Assembly (NCBI GenBank): GCA_038203935.1
Contig: JBBRDM010000144.1
Coordinates: forward strand, 1-14,178
Direction of reading: 5' to 3'
DNA length: 14,178 bases
From: JANXSG01 sp038203935
GTDB lineage: Bacteria > Armatimonadota > Chthonomonadetes > Chthonomonadales > Chthonomonadaceae
Part shown: positions 6,367 to 13,147 of the stretch, in pieces
How the letters are laid out: each line of letters opens with the position of its first letter
Numbering within the stretch: position 1 is the stretch's first letter
Notes under the pieces: generated by a model
What the model saw: only the letters and a program-made list of their open reading frames with translations
What the model was told of the DNA's origin: nothing
The model's database searches: none
Position numbers and translations under genes: made by a program

Positions 6367-9144
6367 GTGAAAACAATCGGTTTTAGAATGGACTGCTGCA
6401 TGTCATCAACCGCCTTGGGATTCAAAAAACACTTCCTGTGCTTGTTTTGTTCCTGTATTCCACTGCTTTTATCTCCGTTAGAATCGCATTCAGAACCACC
6501 CTATCTGCATGCCGCCTCCATCAACAGCTATCCTAAAATTGATCCCTACGGAATTACCATTCTTCCAGATGGAAAACTGCTGAAACCGCGCGGAATCTGC
6601 CTCCCGTTATCGCGCTGGCCAAATGGGATTGCAGTCTCACCAGTCGGACAAAATTTATTTGTTGCCAGTGAGATAGCCGGCCAATTTATTACAAACACCG
6701 CCGCAGCCATTCCGCATATAACTCCCTTTATCCCGATTTCCAAACCGCCTGATGGCGTTCATATCACCGAAGCAGATCCGGTCTACTCTCCCGATGGAAA
6801 AGAACTTAACTGGAGCAGCGGTGATCTCGTCGGAGTATATATTATCGACGTGAAAAAACAGGCAGTCGCTTTAAATCTTTCTGTGAACGGAATGCTCAAC
6901 GGGCGCATGTTTGAAGACAGCTATATCATTGATCTGAAAATCAGCGCGGACGGCAAATATCTGTATGGAGCTGACCTCGCAAATTTTCGTGTTGTCGTTA
7001 TCGATTTAAAACTGAAAACAGTTATCAGTTCCATCGATGTGGGCCGATACCCTTATGCGCTTGCAGTCAGCGGAAGCCGAATCTACGTTGCGAACATCGG
7101 AATGTTCGCATACACTGCGATTCCACCGCCATCCAAACCCGGTTTCGATAAGCGCGGGCTGACTTTCCCACCTTACGGCTTTCCAAGTAAAGAGGCCAGA
7201 GACGGTGTGGAGGTCGAAGGCCGCTGGATTCCCGGTCTGGGAGATCCAAACACTGTAAATTCGTTCTCGGTTTGGGGTATCGACGTCGATGATCCGGCCC
7301 ATCCGCATATCGTAAGCAGGCTGAAGCCCGGCAAACTGGTCGGCGCTGCGGCAGATGGCGGCCCGGCGGTAGGGGGCAGCGCTCCTAATTTTCTGGCCGT
7401 CTATGGAAACCGACTTTACATTTCAGACGACACCAACGACACTGTCGAAGCCATTAATACGGTCACAGGCAAGCGGCTGATGCAGACAGTGATCCATCCC
7501 TCCCCATTAGTAAAAAAACTGCGCGGCGTGGGACCGCGGGGAATGGTGGTATCCGGTGATGGAAAAAGACTGTATGTGGCTGAGATGGGTATCAATGCGA
7601 TAGGTGTTATCGACACCGAATCCGGCAGGGTAGCCGGGCATATTCCCACCGCATGGTACCCGTATCGGGTGGCGCTTTCACGTGATGGCCGAAAACTGTT
7701 CAGCGTCTGTTTTCGTGGTTTTGGAGCCGGACCCCGGGGAATGAAGAAGAAGGCAGATAAATTTGCAAACGTAAACGAGGATCCCTCCGGACCAGGCGTT
7801 CTTAATATAATCGATGTGCCAAAAGACAGCGATCTGCCCAGAATGACTGCCGAAGTGCTTACTTACAATGGAATGTTCGATCGCTCAGCTGACAAACACA
7901 GAATGGCGAGCCCGATTCTGCCAACCACGCCAGGGAAAGCATCCAGCCAGATCAAATACGTAGTCATGATTGCCAAAGAGAATCATACCTTCGATACTAT
8001 TTTTGACCACATTCCAGGCGCTAACTCCGATCCTTCTCTTTTAAAATGGGGACTGCACCAGACCGTCTCAGAGCCAGGCCAGCCTACCCTGGAAAATGCT
8101 GCGGTGATGACGAATCATAACGCTTTAGCACGCAATTTTACATTGAGCGATAACTACTATGTACAGTCTGAGGGCAGCGGTGTCGGGCATCGGTGGCTGG
8201 TGGGCGTGATGCCGAACAACTTCTGCCAGATGACCTACACCTTGAGATGGCGGTTTCGGCTGGAAAGTACTGCGCCTGGGCGGCGCACACCTTTTGGCGG
8301 GAACTCTTCCATTGCACCGGAAGACTACCCGGAAGCCGGTTCTCTCTGGGATCATCTGGCGCGCAGCAGCGTTTCGTTCAGGAATTACGGAGAGGGATTT
8401 GAGTTCGCCGGGGTGGATGAGGATGTGGATGAGCACCGAACTGGCGGCAGGCAGGTAGTGAATATACCGATGGAGAAAGCTCTTTTCGATAACACCTGCA
8501 GAGATTTCCCTATCTTCAATACGAACATACCAGATCAGTACCGTGCCTACTGGTTTGAGCAGGACTTCACGAAACTATTTATAGACGGCAGCGCTAAAAT
8601 GCCCTCATTTTGTTACATCGCCCTCTGTATGGACCATGGAGACGATGCGAATGCTAAAACGGGATATCCCTACCATACCTCCTATATGGTGGATAACGAC
8701 CTCGCACTTGGCAGGATAGTCGAGTTTCTTTCTCATACAAAATACTGGAAAAACATGTTGATTCTGGTCACCGAGGACGATCCTGGGAGCGAGTTCGACC
8801 ATGTAGATGCTCAGCGAAGCGTGCTGCTTGCGATAAGCCCCTGGGTGAAACGCCGTTATGTCTCTCATCGCCACACCACTATTACCAGTATTCACCGGAC
8901 TATCTACGAGCTTCTTGGTCTGCCTCCGCTCAGCTTTGTAGATGCCCTGGCGAACGATTTTTCCGACTGTTTCACTACCAAACCAGATTTCACGCCCTAT
9001 ACACATGTTCCGATAGATCTGCGGATATTCGATCCGGAAAAAGCCAGAGATCCTAAAGACCCCGACTATCAGACAGCCGCGAGAAAACACTCTCTGAAGC
9101 GCGATGACCCAGACGCAGTTGAGCGATTGTCCAGGAGCAGATAA
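6367..9144 (+). CDS. Secreted fusion: YncE-like beta-propeller plus phosphatase/phospholipase C-superfamily domain
   Basis: A 925-residue exported protein of the bifunctional YncE/alkaline-phosphatase-family type. A short basic segment and hydrophobic stretch (about 20-37) make a signal peptide. Residues about 55-460 hold YVTN-like propeller blades (for example GKYLYGADLANFRVVVID and KRLYVAEMGINAIGVIDT). From about 530 comes a phosphoesterase domain of the alkaline phosphatase superfamily related to AcpA and phospholipase C: ENHTFD at 538-543 (usual form ENRTYD), GHRW with His608, EDD at 803-805 and DH with His812, plausible metal or substrate ligands. The start is uncertain: GTG 6367, ATG 6388 or ATG 6400. 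None has a good Shine-Dalgarno, and the last gives the most usual signal peptide. The substrate is unknown; family members are presumed to cleave phosphoesters outside the cytoplasm. A GNAT gene follows after 46 bases. Confidence 0.9.
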   Translation: MKTIGFRMDCCMSSTALGFKKHFLCLFCSCIPLLLSPLESHSEPPYLHAASINSYPKIDPYGITILPDGKLLKPRGICLPLSRWPNGIAVSPVGQNLFVASEIAGQFITNTAAAIPHITPFIPISKPPDGVHITEADPVYSPDGKELNWSSGDLVGVYIIDVKKQAVALNLSVNGMLNGRMFEDSYIIDLKISADGKYLYGADLANFRVVVIDLKLKTVISSIDVGRYPYALAVSGSRIYVANIGMFAYTAIPPPSKPGFDKRGLTFPPYGFPSKEARDGVEVEGRWIPGLGDPNTVNSFSVWGIDVDDPAHPHIVSRLKPGKLVGAAADGGPAVGGSAPNFLAVYGNRLYISDDTNDTVEAINTVTGKRLMQTVIHPSPLVKKLRGVGPRGMVVSGDGKRLYVAEMGINAIGVIDTESGRVAGHIPTAWYPYRVALSRDGRKLFSVCFRGFGAGPRGMKKKADKFANVNEDPSGPGVLNIIDVPKDSDLPRMTAEVLTYNGMFDRSADKHRMASPILPTTPGKASSQIKYVVMIAKENHTFDTIFDHIPGANSDPSLLKWGLHQTVSEPGQPTLENAAVMTNHNALARNFTLSDNYYVQSEGSGVGHRWLVGVMPNNFCQMTYTLRWRFRLESTAPGRRTPFGGNSSIAPEDYPEAGSLWDHLARSSVSFRNYGEGFEFAGVDEDVDEHRTGGRQVVNIPMEKALFDNTCRDFPIFNTNIPDQYRAYWFEQDFTKLFIDGSAKMPSFCYIALCMDHGDDANAKTGYPYHTSYMVDNDLALGRIVEFLSHTKYWKNMLILVTEDDPGSEFDHVDAQRSVLLAISPWVKRRYVSHRHTTITSIHRTIYELLGLPPLSFVDALANDFSDCFTTKPDFTPYTHVPIDLRIFDPEKARDPKDPDYQTAARKHSLKRDDPDAVERLSRSR

Positions 9145-9190
9145 ACATTTGATTGAAAATAGAAATAGAGATGCCGGCAGGCAGCTAAGT

Positions 9191-9709
9191 ATGCGTATTT
9201 TGAAACGTGATGAGCTTGAATCGATCTGGTCGCTCGATAGAAGTGAATTGATCGAAGCAGTTTACTCACTTTCAGAAGGACAGTTGATTCTGAATGCTGA
9301 TCATCGTGAAGTTCACGGGTGGAAGCCAGGTACGGTTGAATCACAATCACCGGAGGTGCTGCCCTGTTTTGATCGAGGTGGATCGTTCATCGGGATGTTT
9401 GATGAAGATCGGCTAGTTGGCTTCGCTGCTGTCGATGCCAATCCTATTGGGCCAGAGAAAGATCAGAGGCAGCTCAAGTGGCTCTACGTGAGTAAAAATT
9501 ATAGACAATACGGTGCAGGCACTCTGCTTCTCAACGAGGCTAAGGCAATTGCTCGAAAAATGGGAGCGGCCTTTCTCTATATTTCCTCGACACCATCCAA
9601 AAACACCGTCGAATTTTACATGCGGCATGGCGCTGTCCCTGCTCAATATCCAGATCCCAAGCTGCTCTCTCTCGAACCGAAAGATATTCATCTGATCTGT
9701 CCCGTTTGA
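9191..9709 (+). CDS. GNAT-family N-acetyltransferase
   Basis: This cytoplasmic enzyme should transfer an acetyl group from acetyl-CoA to an amine; the substrate is unknown. With the start at ATG 9191 it is 172 residues, normal for a single GNAT domain. The acetyl-CoA pyrophosphate loop is RQYGAG within VSKNYRQYGAGTLL (about 100-113), matching R/Q-x-x-G-x-G, and the C-terminal FYMRHGA (142-148) is the usual GNAT strand/helix end. An ATG at 9104 in the same frame would add 29 residues and overlap the upstream gene by 41 bases, but those residues are polar and unlike the family, and MRILKRDELE is a typical start. The Shine-Dalgarno is weak (GGCAG). It is probably co-transcribed with the propeller/phosphatase gene; a functional link is not evident. 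Confidence 0.88.
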   Translation: MRILKRDELESIWSLDRSELIEAVYSLSEGQLILNADHREVHGWKPGTVESQSPEVLPCFDRGGSFIGMFDEDRLVGFAAVDANPIGPEKDQRQLKWLYVSKNYRQYGAGTLLLNEAKAIARKMGAAFLYISSTPSKNTVEFYMRHGAVPAQYPDPKLLSLEPKDIHLICPV

Positions 9710-9746
9710 TGGATTGCAATAGCTTCGTTAGCACACCATCTAAATG

Positions 9747-9769
9747 AGGCAGGAACTGGTACCCTGCCT
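9747..9769 (+). terminator. Probable terminator after the GNAT gene
   Basis: AGGCAGG (9747-9753) and CCTGCCT (9763-9769) form a perfect seven-base stem with a nine-base loop, 38 bases past the GNAT stop. A moderately T-rich stretch (ATCTAATCTTA) follows, without an uninterrupted T-run. It plausibly ends the propeller/phosphatase-GNAT transcript. Confidence 0.45.
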
Positions 9770-9782
9770 ATCTAATCTTAGC

Positions 9783-9810
9783 TTGACTAACTATTGTTCC
9801 AAACTTTACA
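9783..9810 (+). promoter_or_regulatory. Weak candidate promoter for the isochorismatase-fold gene
   Basis: TTGACT (9783-9788) is a 5-of-6 match to a -35. At 16 bases spacing lies TTTACA (9805-9810), only half matching a -10. It would give a leader of about 90 bases. It is proposed because the preceding hairpin probably ends the upstream transcript. Confidence 0.3.
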
Positions 9811-9890
9811 GCAAAACGCAAACTCCGCCGATAATACGGAAAGAGTTTGTATTGCCAGCGGAATTGCTGGCCTTTCATATTGAGCATTGG

Positions 9891-9896
9891 AAGGAG
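9891..9896 (+). promoter_or_regulatory. Ribosome binding site that selects the GTG 9907 start
   Basis: AAGGAG lies ten bases before GTG 9907 and nineteen bases before ATG 9916. The spacing favours the GTG codon as the start of the isochorismatase-fold protein. A farther TTG at 9847 has no such site. Confidence 0.6.
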
Positions 9897-9906
9897 TCGA
9901 GCCACC

Positions 9907-10476
9907 GTGCTTGCGATGAAAAACCATCCGAATTTACTAAATGCAGACAATACACTGATTGTAGTTATAGACATGCAGGAGCCTCTGCTCCGCAATATCT
10001 TTGAGGCCGACCGGGTCAAACAGCAGGTGTGCGCACTGATGCAGGGTGCAAATTCACTGCGGGTGCCGATTATCGGTACCACACAATATGCAGAAAAAAT
10101 GGGAGATATTCTTCAGGATGTGAAGCGGCTGCTTCCACAAAATCTGCCAGCATTCGACAAACTCAGTTTCAGCTGTTACCGCTCTCCATCTTTTGCTTCC
10201 GAGGTAAATCGTTCCGGGCGCAAACAGATTCTGCTTTGCGGAGTTGAGTCGCATATCTGCGTCAGCCAGACAGCTCTTGATCTGGTAGCTGGTGGATACC
10301 AGGTACATGTGGCCGTGGATGCTGTCTCTTCTCGGCTTGAATCGAATTGGCGACTTGGGCTGGATAAAATGCGTCAGGGCGGCGTGTTACTCTCTTCCGT
10401 CGAGATGTCGCTTTTCGAACTGCTCGGCGAGGCCGGCACTCCCGAATTCCGCGAAGTTCTCAAGATCGTAAAATAG
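9907..10476 (+). CDS. Isochorismatase-fold cysteine hydrolase
   Basis: A 189-residue cytoplasmic hydrolase of the isochorismatase/nicotinamidase-like superfamily. The expected catalytic triad is visible: Asp22 in VVIDMQ, Lys85 in FDKLSFSCY, and Cys118 in CGVESHICVSQTA. The cis-peptide-like turn GVE before the cysteine is also typical. Length is normal. The start is GTG 9907 on ribosome-binding-site spacing; ATG 9916 would shorten it by three residues. The family contains ureido-, nicotinamide- and isochorismate-cleaving enzymes, and this short form (similar to YcaC-type and hydrolase-of-unknown-substrate members) cannot be assigned a substrate from sequence. No pathway partner lies next to it. 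It converges on the oxidoreductase gene. Confidence 0.9.
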   Translation: MLAMKNHPNLLNADNTLIVVIDMQEPLLRNIFEADRVKQQVCALMQGANSLRVPIIGTTQYAEKMGDILQDVKRLLPQNLPAFDKLSFSCYRSPSFASEVNRSGRKQILLCGVESHICVSQTALDLVAGGYQVHVAVDAVSSRLESNWRLGLDKMRQGGVLLSSVEMSLFELLGEAGTPEFREVLKIVK

Positions 10477-10587
10477 AAGTTTCCATCATGCCTGAGTTTC
10501 CGTCTAAAAGAAGACCGCTTTTTGCGGACGTTTGATTGCCCTGGGTTAAAGAGACGCGGCACTAAAGGTACCGGTCCGGATTTGCAA

Positions 10588-10622
10588 AGCCCATCTCCGG
10601 TCGCAAGCTCCCTGCATGGGCT
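10588..10622 (+). repeat. Second copy of the 15-base intergenic repeat, with hairpin arms
   Basis: AGCCCAT (10588-10594) pairs with ATGGGCT (10616-10622) across a 21-base interior. Within it, 10608-10622 is identical to positions 3-17 of the window. It lies in the 288-bp gap between convergent genes. It could be a family of short interspersed elements with two members here. Confidence 0.4.
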
Positions 10623-10640
10623 GAGAATATTAACAGAAAT

Positions 10641-10687
10641 TTCCCCCCTTCTCCTGTTTTTGGGAGAAGGGGTCGGGGGATGAGGGC
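10641..10687. repeat. REP-like palindromic repeat
   Basis: A perfect ten-base stem (10645-10654 with 10663-10672; CCCCTTCTCC/GGAGAAGGGG) with an eight-base loop is followed by a GGGGGATGAGGGC tail. This matches, from memory, a widespread intergenic repeat type in several phyla (CCCTCATCCCC...CTTCTCCC on the other strand), often called REP-like and mobilised by RAYT transposases. No RAYT gene is present in this window. It sits between two convergent genes, a usual location. Confidence 0.6.
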
Positions 10688-10702
10688 GTAAATTTTTCCA
10701 GA

Positions 10703-10728
10703 CGGGGGTTTTCAACCTCCGGATTTTT
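10703..10728 (+). terminator. Rho-independent terminator in the convergent gap
   Basis: An eight-base stem (10703-10710 with 10714-10721, one G-U pair) with a three-base loop is followed by GATTTTT. On the plus strand it would stop transcription from the isochorismatase-fold gene before it enters the oxidoreductase gene. The sequence CCTCCGG at 10716-10722 is repeated directly at 10733-10739. Confidence 0.55.
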
Positions 10729-10764
10729 CATGCCTCCGGCGAATGAAGCTGAGAGCAAGGTCTT

Positions 10765-11760
10765 CTATCTCAGTACAACCGGTAAATTGGTTTCAGCAGA
10801 TTTATAGGCAGCTATCGCAACTTCCGCGGCTCGAAGGCCGTCTTCTCCAGTTATCGGTACGGGCGAGCCTTCCGCGACAGCTTTTGCGAACGCGCCCACC
10901 ATCTCGTCATCAGAGCTAGTCCCCCAGTTATGCCACGATACGCTGTTCGTTTTATCCGAGTAGAGAACCAGATTTTGTGAGAACATATCCAGGGTCATCG
11001 TGCCCTTATCTGTCACCACTTCCATCGTCACATCGCCCCAGGTCGGATAGGATTTCGGACGCGACCAGGACGCATCCAGCGATCCGAAAACTCCTTTTAC
11101 AAAAGTTAAGCTGAGGAAACCTACGTCGTCAAAATCTGAGTGGCTAATTCCATTGCTCATCTCGCAGTAGACGTCCTTGACCTCGTCATTGAGCATCCAT
11201 CGCATCAAATCGGTGACATGCACGGTATGATCGATAGTAGCTCCGCCGCCGGATTCAGCTTTGTCGATGAACCAGCCTCCAGGATTTCTTCCCCGGTTCG
11301 TGCCTCGAATAGCCAGAATATTTCCAACACTTCCGCTGTCGATTGCCGCTTTAAGCCGCTGCATCACGGGTGCGTATCTGCAGGGAAAGGCTGTCATCAA
11401 TTGAACTCCAGCGTTCTTGCAGGCCGCAATCATCGCCTCCGCATCCGCAGTGGTTGTTGCGAGCGGCTTCTCGCAGAGTACATGCTTGCCTGCTTTGGCT
11501 GCCATTTCCGTAAGTTCACGATGCCGTCGATTCTCCGGGCAGATCACCACCGCGTCCATCCCCGGCGCATCCAATAAGGCCTGGTAGTTTTCAAAAGCGA
11601 CTGTTTCATACTGGCGCGCCATTGTCTCTGCCCGCGACTGATCATGATCAGCGATGCCCACCAGCTTGACATCTGATCTTGAAACGATGCTGTGCGCGTA
11701 ACTGCCTGCATGCATATGTGCAAAAGACATCATCCCGATATTTACAACACGCTGCGCCAT
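10765..11760 (-). CDS. Gfo/Idh/MocA-family NAD(P)-dependent oxidoreductase
   Basis: A 331-residue cytoplasmic oxidoreductase of the glucose-fructose oxidoreductase/inositol dehydrogenase/MocA family, which oxidises or reduces sugars, inositols and related polyols using NAD(P). Visible are an N-terminal Rossmann fold, the EKP motif (97-99) with its catalytic-region lysine, and DHTVHVTD (177-184), the equivalent of the usual D-x-G-x-H-x-x-D helix. The first glycine-rich loop is unusual: IGMMSFAHMHAGSY (8-21) in place of G-x-G-x-x-G. Start ATG 11760 is supported by GGAAGGA eight bases upstream (minus strand). The enzyme is divergent from SurE and converges on the isochorismatase-fold gene. The substrate cannot be assigned. 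Confidence 0.92.
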   Translation of the reverse strand: MAQRVVNIGMMSFAHMHAGSYAHSIVSRSDVKLVGIADHDQSRAETMARQYETVAFENYQALLDAPGMDAVVICPENRRHRELTEMAAKAGKHVLCEKPLATTTADAEAMIAACKNAGVQLMTAFPCRYAPVMQRLKAAIDSGSVGNILAIRGTNRGRNPGGWFIDKAESGGGATIDHTVHVTDLMRWMLNDEVKDVYCEMSNGISHSDFDDVGFLSLTFVKGVFGSLDASWSRPKSYPTWGDVTMEVVTDKGTMTLDMFSQNLVLYSDKTNSVSWHNWGTSSDDEMVGAFAKAVAEGSPVPITGEDGLRAAEVAIAAYKSAETNLPVVLR

Positions 11761-11781
11761 AGATCAAATCCTTCCTGCCAA

Positions 11782-11809
11782 GGAGTATAAAACTCCGCAT
11801 ATATGTCAA
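11782..11809 (-). promoter_or_regulatory. Candidate promoter of the oxidoreductase gene with overlapping palindrome
   Basis: On the minus strand a perfect -35 TTGACA (11809-11804) precedes TATACT (11789-11784, 5 of 6). Spacing is only 14 bases, which is short. The -10 lies inside the palindrome GGAGT-N5-ACTCC (11782-11796). A protein bound there would block or reshape the promoter, but that is inferred. Confidence 0.35.
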
Positions 11810-11818
11810 AATAGATTG

Positions 11819-11847
11819 TTCAACTTGAATGTAACTTTTGATTCAAC
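11819..11847. promoter_or_regulatory. TTCAAC direct/inverted repeats between divergent genes (possible operator)
   Basis: TTCAAC occurs at 11819-11824 and 11842-11847, 23 bases apart. TTCAA-C-TTGAA (11819-11829) is a perfect odd palindrome, and TTGAAT (11825-11830) also pairs with ATTCAA (11841-11846). Such nested half-sites at helical spacing resemble an operator shared by the oxidoreductase and SurE genes. Confidence 0.35.
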
Positions 11848-11886
11848 GATTCCCTGAGATTCTCCTGCTCGGATCCCCATTGAAAT

Positions 11887-11892
11887 AGAGGA
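11887..11892 (+). promoter_or_regulatory. SurE ribosome binding site
   Basis: AGAGGA directly abuts ATG 11893 but lies 12 bases before ATG 11905. The abutting start leaves no spacer, so the site favours ATG 11905, which also gives the family-typical N-terminus MRILLANDDG. Confidence 0.5.
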
Positions 11893-11904
11893 ATGAATAT
11901 ATCT

Positions 11905-12669
11905 ATGCGCATCCTATTAGCGAATGATGATGGTATTATGGCACCGGGAATACTAATGGCGCGCCAATATCTGGCAGAAATTGGTGAGGTATTTTTGGTT
12001 GCTCCCGAACGCCAGCGGAGCGCTGCCGGACATGCAATTACACTCCATAAACCACTTCGAATGGTGGAGACGGCTCTGCCGGACGGCGCATCTGGATTTG
12101 CTACCAACGGCACTCCTGCAGACTGTGTCAGCCTGGGTGTTGAGATCGTGATGGAAGGCAGGTGCGACCTGGTGGTATCTGGCATAAACTCGGGCTCGAA
12201 TCTGGGCTGGGATCTTACCTATAGCGGCACCGTGGCTGCGGCATTTGAAGGGGCGGTGCTTAATATTCCCTCAATCGCCATCTCTGTAGCTTCGGATGGA
12301 ATTCCTTCCTCTCAGATCGACTACACGGCAGCGGCTAAATTTGCTGCCAGGCTAGCTGTCCAGCTGGCTTCGGATCCGCTTCCCTCCAATACTTTTCTGA
12401 ATGTGAATGTGCCAGCGATTCCCGAAGCAGATATCGCAGGCACACTGGTAACGCATCAGGGGAAACGTGAGTATTTTGATCGGATTGCAGCACGCCAGGA
12501 TCCTTCTGGCCGCAATTACTACTGGCAGGGCGGCAGTATTCGCGACGACGAGCCGGATCCGGGCTCCGATGTCGAAGCTGTTTTAAATAATAAGATTTCT
12601 GTCTCTCCTATCCATCTTGATCTGACTGCTTACTCCCTGCTGGATCATCTCCGAAAATGGAATTTATAA
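11905..12669 (+). CDS. surE: 5'/3'-nucleotidase SurE
   Basis: SurE is a metal-dependent cytoplasmic phosphatase that removes phosphate from nucleoside 5'- and 3'-monophosphates and can act on short polyphosphate; it is linked to stationary-phase survival. Starting at ATG 11905 the protein is 254 residues, normal for the family. Metal ligands are visible as Asp8 and Asp9 in LLANDDG, Ser39 in PERQRSAAGHA and Asn95 in VSGINSGSN, followed by the conserved YSGTVAAAFEG. ATG 11893 would add four residues (MNIS) but has no spacer to the ribosome binding site. In many bacteria surE sits beside pcm, nlpD or rpoS; none is here. It is divergent from the oxidoreductase and may share regulation with it. 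Confidence 0.96.
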   Translation: MRILLANDDGIMAPGILMARQYLAEIGEVFLVAPERQRSAAGHAITLHKPLRMVETALPDGASGFATNGTPADCVSLGVEIVMEGRCDLVVSGINSGSNLGWDLTYSGTVAAAFEGAVLNIPSIAISVASDGIPSSQIDYTAAAKFAARLAVQLASDPLPSNTFLNVNVPAIPEADIAGTLVTHQGKREYFDRIAARQDPSGRNYYWQGGSIRDDEPDPGSDVEAVLNNKISVSPIHLDLTAYSLLDHLRKWNL

Positions 12670-12722
12670 ACACAGCAAAAGCACATTTTAGCTATATTCC
12701 TCTGGGATTCGATAGAGCAAGG

Positions 12723-12728
12723 TATAAT
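12723..12728 (+). promoter_or_regulatory. Candidate -10 box for the 80-residue gene
   Basis: A perfect TATAAT lies 39 bases before the ATG and 53 bases after the surE stop. No recognisable -35 is present at the right spacing, so strength is uncertain. It suggests the small gene has its own promoter rather than depending only on surE. Confidence 0.4.
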
Positions 12729-12767
12729 AAGATCAACTGCATCGTATAGGTATGGAAGGAGAATATT

Positions 12768-13010
12768 ATGTCTGCTGATGAAAATAGTTCTGAGAAGGCA
12801 GAAGAAACGTCCGTTTCTTCTGATTCCAATAGTGAAACAGCTGCCGAAGAGCCTCTGAACAGAGAGCAGCGGCGCGCCTTGCTGAAGGGTAAGAAAGGGC
12901 AGACCACCGGCATGAGCCAGAATCAGTCCGGCGTGAACTCCCGTTTCAATGGCCGTGGCGCACAGGGTGGCGGAAGCATTTCAAGAATTCCACGAACCGG
13001 CCACAAGTAA
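12768..13010 (+). CDS. Small, probably disordered protein with NREQRRALLKGKK core
   Basis: An 80-residue protein I cannot name. The first ~30 residues are acidic and serine-rich, the middle is a basic helix-prone segment NREQRRALLKGKK (31-43), and the tail is rich in glycine, asparagine and serine. It looks intrinsically disordered, with no signal peptide or membrane segment. It is a convincing gene: AGGAG (12757-12761) lies six bases before the ATG, a TATAAT box is upstream, and the coding frame fills the gap cleanly. Short NREQRRA-type basic segments occur in small proteins of several phyla, by recollection; a nucleic-acid- or ribosome-binding role is only a guess from charge. Confidence 0.72.
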   Translation: MSADENSSEKAEETSVSSDSNSETAAEEPLNREQRRALLKGKKGQTTGMSQNQSGVNSRFNGRGAQGGGSISRIPRTGHK

Positions 13011-13065
13011 CCCATTTGTTTGGTCAATTCAGGTGTAACATCTATTCCGCTAACTATGTCTTACC

Positions 13066-13074
13066 TGATATAAT
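13066..13074 (+). promoter_or_regulatory. Extended -10 promoter of the cytochrome/DUF1549 gene
   Basis: TGATATAAT contains a perfect -10 (13069-13074) with the TGn extension. No good -35 lies at 16-18 bases, which extended -10 promoters can tolerate. Transcription should begin near 13081, about 67 bases before the ATG. Confidence 0.5.
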
Positions 13075-13083
13075 TGAAGTAAC

Positions 13084-13112
13084 AGCCCCCCGCATTTCGT
13101 CGCGGCGGGGCT
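13084..13112 (+). promoter_or_regulatory. GC-rich hairpin, either 5' leader stem or terminator
   Basis: Arms 13084-13093 and 13102-13112 form a ten-base-pair stem with one bulged C (13106) and an eight-base loop. It lies 73 bases after the 80-residue gene, which would suit a terminator, but no T-run follows (TAATTCTC). It also lies a few bases after the predicted start point of the next transcript, which would place it at the extreme 5' end as a stabilising stem. Both readings are open. Confidence 0.45.
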
Positions 13113-13147
13113 AATTCTCGCAAACCACTGCATCGCCCAATATTATT

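Noticed and set aside
8605..9090. Open frame of 161 codons on the minus strand inside the phosphatase domain
   Set aside because: It shadows conserved catalytic residues of the plus-strand gene and has no recognisable features.
9104..9190. Upstream ATG 9104 as the GNAT start
   Set aside because: It would overlap the preceding gene by 41 bases and add 29 polar residues not seen in the GNAT fold; ATG 9191 fits the family.
10513..10529. Small hairpin (ACCGC/GCGG) after the isochorismatase-fold gene
   Set aside because: Only four contiguous pairs plus a mismatch; the stem at 10703-10721 with TTTTT is a better terminator.
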